Shown: positions 17,515 to 25,746 of the stretch, one piece after another
Layout of the letters: each line of letters starts with the position of its first letter
How positions within the stretch are numbered: position 1 is the first letter of the stretch
Assembly (NCBI RefSeq): GCF_044383835.1
Contig: NZ_JBISEP010000013.1
Coordinates: forward strand, 1-64,000
Direction of reading: 5' to 3'
Length of the DNA: 64,000 nt
Origin: Paraliobacillus sp044383835
GTDB lineage: Bacteria > Bacillota > Bacilli > Bacillales > Amphibacillaceae
Position numbers and translations under genes: made by a program
Notes under the pieces: model-generated
Told to the model about the DNA's origin: nothing
What the model saw: the letters and a program-made list of their open reading frames with translations, nothing else
Database searches by the model: none

Positions 17515-17585
17515 GGAAGTACCTCCCCAAGTCTTGTATAATGGTAGTTGACACAACATCCAATAAAGACTGGAGGAATACTTCC
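17515..17585 (+). promoter_or_regulatory. IS promoter with inverted repeat covering the transposase RBS
   Basis: A TGTATAAT -10 (17535-17542) lies just upstream of the transposase. GGAAGTACCTCC (17515-17526) is the near-inverse of GGAGGAATACTTCC (17572-17585), which contains the Shine-Dalgarno and stops just before the ATG. A transcript entering from outside would contain both arms and hide the RBS; one starting at the internal promoter would lack the left arm. IS10 and IS50 are known to limit read-through activation in this way. Its use here is inference. Confidence 0.4.
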
Positions 17586-17586
17586 T

Positions 17587-18893
17587 ATGACCATTATACG
17601 ACAACCAAGCTTATTTGGCATCCAAGAATTATATGACATGGAACCAATCCAAAAATATGAGGCAATTATTTCGGCGATAAATTTGGATAAGATATATCAC
17701 AAAGTAACGAAGAAATCACGACTAGGTGCACCAGAAGGATTGAACTATGCAGCTATGATCATTTCCTTTGTGGTGAGATATGTGGAACGCATCCCAACTA
17801 TAAAAGATCTAATTAAACGCCTTCGTGATGATGTAGCCTTTAAGCTGAATTGTGGTTTACGTGTATCAGATTCCGTTCCTTCAGAGGCTTCCTATTCTAG
17901 GCTCGTAACGAAATTAATGAAGTGTGACATATTAGAAGTTGAAAAAGAAAACATAGTACGGCAAGCTATTGAAGAAGGTTTTATCACAGATGACACTGCC
18001 GTCACGGATTCCTGTCATTTCGAAGCTCGGGATCAAGCACCGCCGAAAGAAGAACGTGAACAATGGTTAAAAGAAGAAGCTGAAAAGAATGCTAACTTGC
18101 CCTTGTATGAAAAGAAAATAGAAGAACAATTAGATGCTGCTCTAGCTGAGCTACGTGCCGAAGTTCCTCAAGAACCCAAATGGGGCGTGAAAAAGAATTC
18201 GGAAGGGAAAAATGTGTTTTGATTTGGCTACAAGGCTCATTTAATCGTTGGTACATCCAGTCAATACATTTTAGATTCTCTCTTTTCATCAGGCAGTTTA
18301 AATGATGAAAAAGCAGCTATTCCATTACTTAAAGGGCTTCATGAACGCTTTCCTGAACTTCTTTTGCGTTATCAAACCATGGATGTTGGGTATGATTATG
18401 AACCAATATACGAAAAAGTACATCGAATGGGACAACAATCTGTCATTGCATACAACAAGCGAAATGAAAGCGAACTCCTTGGTTATGACAAACATTTCGC
18501 ACCGACCTGTTTTCGTGAACATTCCTATCGTTACGATAGCTTTGATTCTAAATATGAAACATTGAAGTACACGAAACCAAAGGAGTGCAACACTTGTCCA
18601 CTAGCCAACGAATGTATCTGTCAAAAAGTTTATAACGTGAAAATAACCGAAGACCTTCGGAAATATACTGCCCCGCTCGTGGTTCACAGGATTGGAAAAA
18701 TATTTTCAAACGTCGGACCGCTATGGAACGTGTTAACGCCTATCTCAAAGAATTCTTTCAACTTAACAATGTTCGTTATCGGACAGGGGAACGTGCGAAA
18801 GTTCATTTTGACATGGTTACACTTGTTTATAATGCATCAAAACTGGCTGCAGATCGTATTCATACCCAATTAAATCAGCAACAAGCTGCATGA
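17587..18893 (+). pseudogene. Second IS1182-family transposase, nearly complete but dead
   Basis: N-terminus MTIIRQPSLFGIQELYDMEP through RLGAPEGLNYAAMI, DSVPSEASYSRL and TDDTAVTDSCHFEARD is intact. Then a TGA at 18220-18222 replaces what should be a Trp codon (KNVF-stop-FGYKAHL). The frame continues through DVGYDYEPIYEKV and the Cys cluster CNTCPLANECIC. A one-base deletion near 18675 shifts the frame; the correct C-terminus GSQDWKNIFKRRTAMERVNAYLKEFF resumes in the next frame and ends at 18891-18893. Just two lesions make this the youngest IS copy in the island. Clear terminal inverted repeats were not found by eye. Confidence 0.88.
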
Positions 18894-19074
18894 TTTCTGT
18901 TTTTTTAAATACAATTTCGAAATTCTGTCAGTCTTTGTATTTTTAAAAAGAGCAATCATGAAATTGACTCGTATACATAAATAATATAAAAATAAAGTAA
19001 TGATAACTCATTACTTTATTTTTATATCTTTTGGTATTATTATAATTACTAGTTATATATGGAGTGTGATCGAT

Positions 19075-20001
19075 ATGTTCGTTGAAAATGAGGATATTTT
19101 AGTTGTAAAAAATTTATGTAAAGAAATTAATGGAGAAACGATTATTAATGACCTTTCTTTTAATGTAAGTAAAGGACAAATATTTGGTTTCTTAGGTCCG
19201 AATGGTTCTGGAAAAACAACAACTATTAGAATGATAACTGGAATGATTAAACCCTCTTCTGGTTTTGTGGAAATTATGGGTTATAATGTACAAACAAATT
19301 TTAGCGAATCAATGCGTAATTTAAGTGCTATTGTGGAGCATCCTGCATTATTTGATTATATGACAGGATGGCAAAATTTAATTCAAAGTGTACGCTTATT
19401 AGATAAAAAAGTAGATCCTACATATATTAAATGGTGTATTGAGACCGTTGATTTATCAGATAGAATTCATGATAAAGTTAAAAATTATTCGTTAGGTATG
19501 AAACAAAGATTAGCCATTGCTCAATCTCTGTTAGCTTCTCCCAAAATATTGATATTAGATGAGCCTACAAATGGAATGGATCCATCTGGAATAAAAGATA
19601 TTAGGGCTTTGATTAAAAACTTATCTGATGAGCATAAAATAACTATCTTTTTATCCTCTCATTTACTTAGCGAAATAGAAAATATATGTGATGAAATTTT
19701 AATTATTAATAAAGGTAAACAAATAGTCTCAGGTTCAGTAAAAGATTTGGTTAATCAAAACACTTCAAAATTCCACTTAACAGTGGATCCATTGAAGTTA
19801 GAATTTGCTTATCAACTGATTAAACAACAGGTTAGCAATATTTATTTAGAGGATAGTAAAATAATTATACATAGCAAAAAAGAAGAAATTCCACATTTAG
19901 TTAATCATTTATATGCTAAAGGGATATTTGTATATTTGATTAATCATGAAGAATATACCTTAGAAGACTATTTCTTATCTGTTATTCAGGGGGCTGTATA
20001 A
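19075..20001 (+). CDS. ABC transporter ATP-binding protein, BcrA/lantibiotic-immunity type
   Basis: ATPase of a two-gene exporter. 308 residues with Walker A GPNGSGKTTTIRM, signature NYSLGMKQRLAIA, Walker B ILILDEPTNGMD and the H-loop SSHLLSEIENI. The C-terminal 80 residues form the extra domain seen in BcrA-type exporters. The frame is open from 19000, but GGAGTG sits 8 bp before the ATG at 19075, and the residues before it are a chance hydrophobic string. The coding sequence is clearly more AT-rich than the core genes and is enclosed by IS remnants, so it was probably acquired. The substrate is unknown: peptide antibiotic or bacteriocin resistance is the most likely class. Confidence 0.88.
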   Translation: MFVENEDILVVKNLCKEINGETIINDLSFNVSKGQIFGFLGPNGSGKTTTIRMITGMIKPSSGFVEIMGYNVQTNFSESMRNLSAIVEHPALFDYMTGWQNLIQSVRLLDKKVDPTYIKWCIETVDLSDRIHDKVKNYSLGMKQRLAIAQSLLASPKILILDEPTNGMDPSGIKDIRALIKNLSDEHKITIFLSSHLLSEIENICDEILIINKGKQIVSGSVKDLVNQNTSKFHLTVDPLKLEFAYQLIKQQVSNIYLEDSKIIIHSKKEEIPHLVNHLYAKGIFVYLINHEEYTLEDYFLSVIQGAV

Positions 20002-20951
20002 TGTTAATAGGGGCAATTAAAAATGAAATAGAAAAACTTTATTTTAAAAAAAGAATACATGTGGTCATTGGGATTGTTCTTTTTTTCACACTATTAATGG
20101 TTACTCTAAGTTATTTTGATAAAGATAATGAAGATCCTATTGATTGGCAGATTACTATTGAAGAACAAATTACTGGTATTGAGAGTCGTTTAACCACTAT
20201 AAATAATCAAAGTTCTGATGAATACATGAATTTAGTAAATCAAAAGGAAAAATTAAATTTTCAGTTAAAAAATGATATAAATCCTGAAGTAAGTGGAGCC
20301 ACAGGAGATTTAGCATCAAGTGTTACAGGGGTATTTATTAAGTTGATTTTACCGGTGTTAATTGTTATTTTAACAGCAGACTTAATCGTAGGAGAAACTT
20401 CAAATGGAACTATGAAATCTTTATTGGTTAGTCCGCTAGGTAGAAAAAAAATTATTTTATCGAAATTTTTAGCATCACTTATTATATCTATAGGAGTTAT
20501 GCTTTTATCAAATGTATTAACTTATATTACCTCCATCCCGTTTTATGGCTTAGGTAGCTGGAATGATTTAATTGTAATTGGCAACGAAAATTTTAAGGCA
20601 ATTCCGATATGGGAATATATTCTTTATGGCTTAGGGCTTAATATGGTTACAATTATTACTTTAATAAGTGTAGTTATTTTAATTTCGGTTTTATTTGAAA
20701 CAGTTACTACATCAGTAAGTTTATCTCTTTCACTTATAGTTTTCGGAGGACTTTTGGGAAATCTTCAAAGTACATTAGAAGTCTTAAAGTATTTTTTTAT
20801 ATTAAATTTAGATTTAGTTTCAAATATTATAGGAGAGTCCACAGTGCATAACACAACATTTTTAGTATCATTATTAACAATGCTTATTACTATGCTTTTA
20901 TGTTTTCTCTTGTCATTTTCAATATTCTCCAAAAAAGACATGTTAATATAA
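20001..20951 (+). CDS. ABC-2 type permease, partner of the upstream ATPase
   Basis: 316 residues. One transmembrane helix near the N-terminus (about 20-38) is followed by a soluble, Gln/Asn-rich extracytoplasmic segment (about 45-100) and then five hydrophobic helices to the C-terminus. This is the ABC-2/BcrB-like layout. The conserved VGETSNGTMKSLLVSPLGRKKIILSKF sits after TM2. Its ATG overlaps the ATPase stop by one base (TAATG), so the two are coupled. A strong terminator follows. No linked two-component system or bacteriocin gene is visible. Confidence 0.87.
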   Translation: MLIGAIKNEIEKLYFKKRIHVVIGIVLFFTLLMVTLSYFDKDNEDPIDWQITIEEQITGIESRLTTINNQSSDEYMNLVNQKEKLNFQLKNDINPEVSGATGDLASSVTGVFIKLILPVLIVILTADLIVGETSNGTMKSLLVSPLGRKKIILSKFLASLIISIGVMLLSNVLTYITSIPFYGLGSWNDLIVIGNENFKAIPIWEYILYGLGLNMVTIITLISVVILISVLFETVTTSVSLSLSLIVFGGLLGNLQSTLEVLKYFFILNLDLVSNIIGESTVHNTTFLVSLLTMLITMLLCFLLSFSIFSKKDMLI

Positions 20952-21024
20952 GATGGAGTTAGGGTTACTGGAGCAAATAACAGATAGAAAGATAGTCTCT
21001 ATTAAAACTGGTTAGAGGACGAAC

Positions 21025-21060
21025 AAAAAAAGAACGCCTTTCGATAAGTGTTCTTTTTTT
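21025..21060 (+). terminator. Rho-independent terminator of the ABC transporter operon
   Basis: AAAAAAGAAC...GTTCTTTTTTT stem-loop with a T run, about 75 bp after the permease stop. Confidence 0.85.
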
Positions 21061-21074
21061 GTTTAATTAACTTG

Positions 21075-21560
21075 ATTAAATTTGTATATCTTTCTAATGA
21101 TTCCTAATCATAAAGTTGTTCGACGTGTTGGAAGTTTCTTATCCAAACATCAATCGCTCCTGGATAAGCAGCCCATTGTTGTTTAAAGGATTCAAAAGCA
21201 CTTAAACAAGCCTTGAGGCTCGGGGGGGTAGAGTGCACCATAGACTTCTTTAAAGCTTTGGTAAATGCCTTATATTCTTTACTATGATGGCATTACGTAT
21301 CCAATGAACGATACAGCGCTGGACGATGACATCCGACAAAATAGCACGTGCTCCTTTTTCTAAACCACTGACACCGTCCATAGATATAAAAAAATATCTT
21401 CAACACCTCTTGCCTTTATTTCATCAAAAATCTGCATCCATTTATGTTTGCTTTCCGTTTCATTCAGCCATAATCCGAGAATCTCCTTATGGCCTTCAAT
21501 CGTATATCCTAAAATAGTGTAGACGGCATATTTTCTTGTTTCATATTCATAGAAGAATAT
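21075..21560 (-). pseudogene. Remnant of an IS256-family (mutator-type) transposase
   Basis: On the minus strand one reads VYTILGYTIEGHKEILGLWLNETESKHKWMQIFDEIKARGVEDI, then the MDGVSGLEKGARAILSDVIVQRCIVHWIRNA block in a shifted frame, then SLKACLSAFESFKQQWAAYPGAIDVWIRNFQHVEQLYD, which are central blocks of IS256-type transposases. Both ends are missing and there are several frameshifts and stops. It is truncated on the right by a 19-bp tandem repeat and the IS30 remnant. Confidence 0.82.
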
Positions 21561-21583
21561 TTTTTTCATAGAAGAATATTTTT
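21546..21583. repeat. 19-bp perfect tandem duplication at the IS256/IS30 junction
   Basis: TTCATAGAAGAATATTTTT occurs twice head to tail (21546-21564 and 21565-21583), exactly between the IS256 remnant and the IS30 remnant. It may be a replication-slippage or insertion scar. Confidence 0.85.
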
Positions 21584-22449
21584 CAATCGGTCTCAAAGGT
21601 CGACAAATCGCCGAAAAGCTCAAACGATGTCATGAAACGATTTATCGAGTCATCAGACAACTTAAAGATGGAAAAACAGCGATTGACATTCATCTGGAAT
21701 ACAGGAAAAACAAGCAAAAATATGGACGTAAATCGATTAAGCTTCCTAAAAATGAAGTGGATTACATCAACGAAAAAGTAGAGGCTGGTTGGACTCCAGA
21801 CGTCATCATTGGTAGAAAAGAAAGACCCATTTCTTGTGGTATGCGTACACTTTATCGGCAGTTTGAAAATGGTGTTTTCAAACAAGAAAAATTACCAATG
21901 AAAGGGAAAAGAAAATCAAACGGCCACCAAGAAAAAAGAGGCAAACAAGCATTTAGACGTAGTATAGATGAGCGAAATCAGGAACACCTAAACTACAACA
22001 ATGAATTTGGCCATCTCAAAGGCGGTACATTGTTGGTAACAAACACAAGAGTGCGATAATCACTTTGGTTGAACGGTTAAGCAATTGTATCATTGTTATC
22101 AAACCTAAAGGAAGAAAAGCACAGGATATTGAAGAAGCACTAAACGGATGACTCCAAGGAATTCCTAAGCACCTATTCAAATCAATTATCTTTGACTGCG
22201 GTAAGGAATTCTCGAATTGGAAAAACGTCAGTAATGATCATGATATTGACATCTATTTTGCCGATCCAGGAACGCCATCACAAAGAGGATTGAATGAAAA
22301 TTCAAATGGTCTACTACGAAAAAATGGATTTCAACTACGTTACGCAGGAATATATATCAACCGTTGCTTCTCGAAGAAACAACATTCCAAGAAAGTCATT
22401 AAATTATCAAACGCCAATTGAGTGTTTTATGAAGCTTTGTCTCGCTTAA
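21584..22449 (+). pseudogene. Remnant of an IS30-family transposase
   Basis: Readable in order: GRQIAEKLKRCHETIYRVI (the DNA-binding helix region), WTPDVIIGRKE, MRTLYRQF, RRSIDERNQEHLNYNNEFGHLKGGTLLV (the FGHWEGDT block, with the catalytic Asp lost to Gly), a frameshift near 22050, KSAIITLVERLSNCIIVIKPKGRKA, SIIFDCGKEFSNWKN (second Asp), FADPGTPSQRGLNEN (Glu), another frameshift, and VASRRNNIPRKSLNYQTPIECF to a stop at 22447-22449. Two or more frameshifts and a stop make it inactive. The first residues are missing. Confidence 0.85.
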
Positions 22450-23234
22450 TTTGACAAATAAAATTATCTAAAATTGCTAACTTTTCATTTTTAAACAAGT
22501 AGTCTCCAATATCCTTATAAAACAAAACGTGTTCAGTACTTTTTGAATCTTTTATAAAGATAATAATCGCTACACCTTGTAATATATCAAAGACATTCTC
22601 GCCTTCTTTTCTAGCGAATTCATTTTGCTTGCCTTTAATAAAACCTCTCAAATTATAAACATACACATAATTGAATTCTGAATAAATAGAAGCTCTAAAT
22701 CCATCCAATGCGATAGCATCAATAAATGAACCATTAGTTATAAATCCAATAATACCATTTTGTTCTAACCGATTGCTCGCCCATCTTATAGCTCTTATAT
22801 AAGAATCTTTTTAGTTAGCTTTATTTTGAGCATTCGATAGTCTTCCATAAGTTTCATTTATTCTGTTGTCTAGTTTCGGATAACTTATATTCCTATTGTT
22901 ATCACTGTCACTAGTCTTTTTGGCGTAATATGGTATTTTATCCATTATTACAGTAATAGGTGATTCCTCTTGACGTTTTAATCGTTTATCATTATCTCCA
23001 AATAAATCATCAAGTGTATTCTCATGCTTAGTAGACTCAAAAGTATCAGTCAAAACGATTCCTTTAAAAGGAATATATTTATTCAAATTTGATACTTTTT
23101 TAAAGGTTTCTTCGATATTAATGGTGGCAATATGATAACTTGGCAACACAATCTCATTTGCATGAATTTCCTGTGTATATTTACGTAATAAACCTTCTTT
23201 TGGTATTAAACCATTTTGAAGTAATCTTGTTATA
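22427..23234 (-). pseudogene. Fragment of a type ISP restriction-modification gene (helicase-methyltransferase, COG4889-like)
   Basis: Two adjacent minus-strand frames plus the sequence between them read as one protein piece: GTFITRLLQNGLIPKEGLLRKYTQEIHANEIVLPSYHIATINIEETF, then ESPITVIMDKIPYYA (position of the NPPY adenine-methylase motif, degraded to KIPY), NISYPKLDNRINETYGRLS, a TAA stop replacing Leu, SYIRAIRWASNRLEQNGIIGFITNGSFIDAIALDGFRASIYSEF, and FARKEGENVF...HVLFYKDIGDYL. These are consecutive conserved blocks of the methyltransferase part of single-chain type ISP enzymes. Helicase, nuclease and specificity parts are gone. The fragment abuts ecfT on one side and the IS30 remnant on the other. 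Confidence 0.75.
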
Positions 23235-24036
23235 AATGTCCCAATTGGCGCAGTAATACAAGTCCAGCCGTTAACATAATCATTGTGAAAATAGCTAATG
23301 TATCATGGCTTTTCCAGGTCAATTTCCGAAAACTTGATCTTGGTCCTGATGATTGATAGCCTCGAACTTCCATTACATCTGCCATATCCTCTGCTCTCTT
23401 TAATGAACTAACAAACAACGGCATAATAATAGGTACTAATTTCTTCATCTGCTCCACTAAAGAACCTTCACCAAATGTTGTCCCTCGTGCTCGTTGTGCA
23501 TCCATCACCTTCTGTGTTTCATCTAATAGATTAGGAATAAATCTAAGCGCAATCGTGAGCATTAACGAAATATCATCTACTGGCACTTTAAATAATCGTA
23601 ATGGAGAGAGCAATGCATTAATCCCATCTGTCAAATCAATTGGTTTCGTCGTTAAAGTAACTACCGTCGAAATAAAAATAATCATAACAAATCGACAAAA
23701 GATAAACACACCATTGATTAGCCCATATTCTGATATAGTAATCGGTCCCCAATTGACGTAAACAGTCCCGCCTGCTGTAAATAATACTTGCAACGAAACA
23801 GTGAATAGTATTAACCAAATTAATGGTCGCACACCTCTAATATACATTTTTAATGAGATATCGGATAATCGCATCACAAATAAGGTAAACAAGATTAATA
23901 ACAAGTACCCTTGCCAATTAATTGCAACAAATAGAACAGCAATAAAACCAATTGCAGCAATAAGCTTTGCTCTTGGATCTAGTTTATGTAACCAGGAATC
24001 ACCCGGAAAATATCTTCCCAAAATTAATTTGTTCAT
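23230..24036 (-). CDS. ecfT: ECF transporter transmembrane (T) component
   Basis: Integral membrane coupling protein of an energy-coupling-factor transporter. 268 residues with about five or six hydrophobic helices. The coupling motifs are AQRARGT (about 180) and MEVRGYQSSGPR (about 222), both with the Ala-Arg-Gly type signature that contacts the ATPases. It is the last gene of ecfA1-ecfA2-ecfT, overlapping ecfA2 by 4 bases. In B. subtilis the equivalent genes lie downstream of rplQ; here they are next to apbE and dmkA. No S component is encoded in the window. Its last codons are at the border with the restriction-gene fragment. Confidence 0.93.
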   Translation of the reverse strand: MNKLILGRYFPGDSWLHKLDPRAKLIAAIGFIAVLFVAINWQGYLLLILFTLFVMRLSDISLKMYIRGVRPLIWLILFTVSLQVLFTAGGTVYVNWGPITISEYGLINGVFIFCRFVMIIFISTVVTLTTKPIDLTDGINALLSPLRLFKVPVDDISLMLTIALRFIPNLLDETQKVMDAQRARGTTFGEGSLVEQMKKLVPIIMPLFVSSLKRAEDMADVMEVRGYQSSGPRSSFRKLTWKSHDTLAIFTMIMLTAGLVLLRQLGHL

Positions 24037-24899
24037 GCTAGTCCCACCTCAATTAAACCAGCAACTAAATCTTCTATCGTTAGACACACGTTGGGTAACT
24101 TTACGTTTGTTTCGCTTTCCAAGCGTAACTGAAATCGTCTTGGCTCAGGTAAATCAAGAGACCAGGCTTTTAGTTGTTCTACATCATCAAAAAACGTATG
24201 TACTGGCTTGTATGTTATCACCTTACCTTCTTCCATGACTACAACATCATCTGCATAGCGAGCAACGTCATCCATATCATGTGTCACTAAAATGGTTGTA
24301 ATACCCTTTGTTTCATGAAGGTTTTTTATTAGTGTTAAAATCTCTTCTTTCCCCTGCGGATCCAAACCAGCACCAGGTTCATCTAAAACTAATACATCAG
24401 GATTCATTACTAATACACCTGCAATTGCAACACGTCTCTGTTGTCCTCCCGACAAAGAAAATGGGGAGCTTGATAATATCGTCTCCTCTAGTCCAACTAG
24501 TGTAATCGCATCTTTTGCTAGTTTTTGTGCTTCTTGTTTAGGCATACCAAAGTTTAATGGACCGAAGCAAATATCCTGTTCCACCGTTTCGGCAAATAAT
24601 TGTGACTCAGGAAATTGAAAAACCATCCCTACAGATTGTCTGACACGTTTTAAAACATCTTTTGATTGTAAAACTGATGTAATCGTTTGATCACCGACTT
24701 GAATTGATCCTTCTTTAGGAAGCAGTAGTCCATTCACCGTTTTTAACAAACTCGATTTCCCTGCACCTGTATGGCCGACAATTGCGGTAAAAGAGTGACT
24801 AGGTAAACATAAGTCAACCTGTTGTAAAATATTTTTACTTCTAATAGGCCCAATTCGATAATCTGCTGTTACTCCTTGAAAATTCACTTGCATAACCAT
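24033..24899 (-). CDS. ecfA2: ECF transporter ATPase EcfA2
   Basis: One of the two ATPases of the ECF module. 288 residues. Walker A VGHTGAGKSSLLKTV (about 40-54), Q-loop VFQFPESQLFAETV typical for ECF ATPases, signature SPFSLSGGQQRRVAIAG, Walker B VLVLDEPGAGLDP and the switch His VTHDMDDVARYAD. The frame may start at the second ATG (24893). It overlaps ecfA1 by 16 bases and ecfT by 4. The C-terminal stretch after residue 220 is the usual EcfA extension. Confidence 0.93.
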   Translation of the reverse strand: MVMQVNFQGVTADYRIGPIRSKNILQQVDLCLPSHSFTAIVGHTGAGKSSLLKTVNGLLLPKEGSIQVGDQTITSVLQSKDVLKRVRQSVGMVFQFPESQLFAETVEQDICFGPLNFGMPKQEAQKLAKDAITLVGLEETILSSSPFSLSGGQQRRVAIAGVLVMNPDVLVLDEPGAGLDPQGKEEILTLIKNLHETKGITTILVTHDMDDVARYADDVVVMEEGKVITYKPVHTFFDDVEQLKAWSLDLPEPRRFQLRLESETNVKLPNVCLTIEDLVAGLIEVGLA

Positions 24900-25702
24900 T
24901 TCACCATTTCATCTTCTGTCATATAACTTTGTGGAACATTACTCCCGTTCTCACCTAATTTGCGTCGCAATTGTTCAGCGAAGGGGGAAGACAACTGTTC
25001 ATTGTTCATAAATACATGCTCCGGTGTACTATCTTGAATAATAGCACCTTGATCCATCACTACTATTCGGTCTGCACATGCCGCCTCATTCATATCATGT
25101 GTAACCGTAATAATAGTTATATTATTTTCTTCCCTAAGTTTCTTTAACGTTGATAATAATTGCTTTCTGCTTTTAGGATCAAGCATAACAAATGCCTCAT
25201 CTAGAATAATGACATGGGGTTTAAACGCAAGGATACCCGCTATAGCAACACGTTGCTTTTGACCACCTGATAAACGAGAGGGGTCTTGATCCCAATATTT
25301 ATCCATATCAACAAAACGTAATGCTTCATCAACTCTTTGTTTCATTTCTTCATATCCAACATTGTTATTCTCCAATCCAAAAGCAACATCATCTTGTACA
25401 GTCGTACCAATAAACTGATTTTCTGGATTTTGAAAAACTAGCCCTATTTTTTTTCGAATCTCCCACTTAGTTTCTTCATTCAACCTTACCCCATCTATAG
25501 TAATCGTTCCAAGTTCTGCTTCTAGTAATCCGACAAGCAATCGGACTAAGGTTGATTTTCCTGAACCATTTCCTCCAACAATAGCTACCCATTCCCCTTG
25601 CTTGATTGAAAAGGAGATAGCTGACAATGTATGTTCCACCTTACGTAAATCATAACGAAACGTAAGATTATCTACTTCTATGATTGTCTCTTCAGCTACC
25701 AA
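24884..25702 (-). CDS. ecfA1: ECF transporter ATPase EcfA1
   Basis: Second ATPase of the heterodimer. 272 residues. Walker A VGGNGSGKSTLVRLL, Q-loop VFQNPENQFIGTTVQDDVAFG, signature PSRLSGGQKQRVAIAG, Walker B VIILDEAFVMLDP and the switch His VTHDMNEAACAD. It lies 44 bp after dmkA and begins the three-gene ECF block. Its setting suggests service to flavin movement for the EET system, since Listeria EET needs an ECF transporter for flavin export. General vitamin uptake is the alternative. Confidence 0.92.
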   Translation of the reverse strand: MVAEETIIEVDNLTFRYDLRKVEHTLSAISFSIKQGEWVAIVGGNGSGKSTLVRLLVGLLEAELGTITIDGVRLNEETKWEIRKKIGLVFQNPENQFIGTTVQDDVAFGLENNNVGYEEMKQRVDEALRFVDMDKYWDQDPSRLSGGQKQRVAIAGILAFKPHVIILDEAFVMLDPKSRKQLLSTLKKLREENNITIITVTHDMNEAACADRIVVMDQGAIIQDSTPEHVFMNNEQLSSPFAEQLRRKLGENGSNVPQSYMTEDEMVKWLCK

Positions 25703-25746
25703 TAGCTATCCATCTCCTTTATATAAAAAATTCATTTATTATCATT

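Noticed and set aside
18302..18565. Plus-strand frame inside the second IS1182 remnant
   Set aside because: It is an out-of-frame shadow of the transposase reading frame.
17476..18960. A complete IS with terminal inverted repeats
   Set aside because: No matching terminal repeats were found by eye on both sides and the transposase has a stop and a frameshift, so only a remnant is called.
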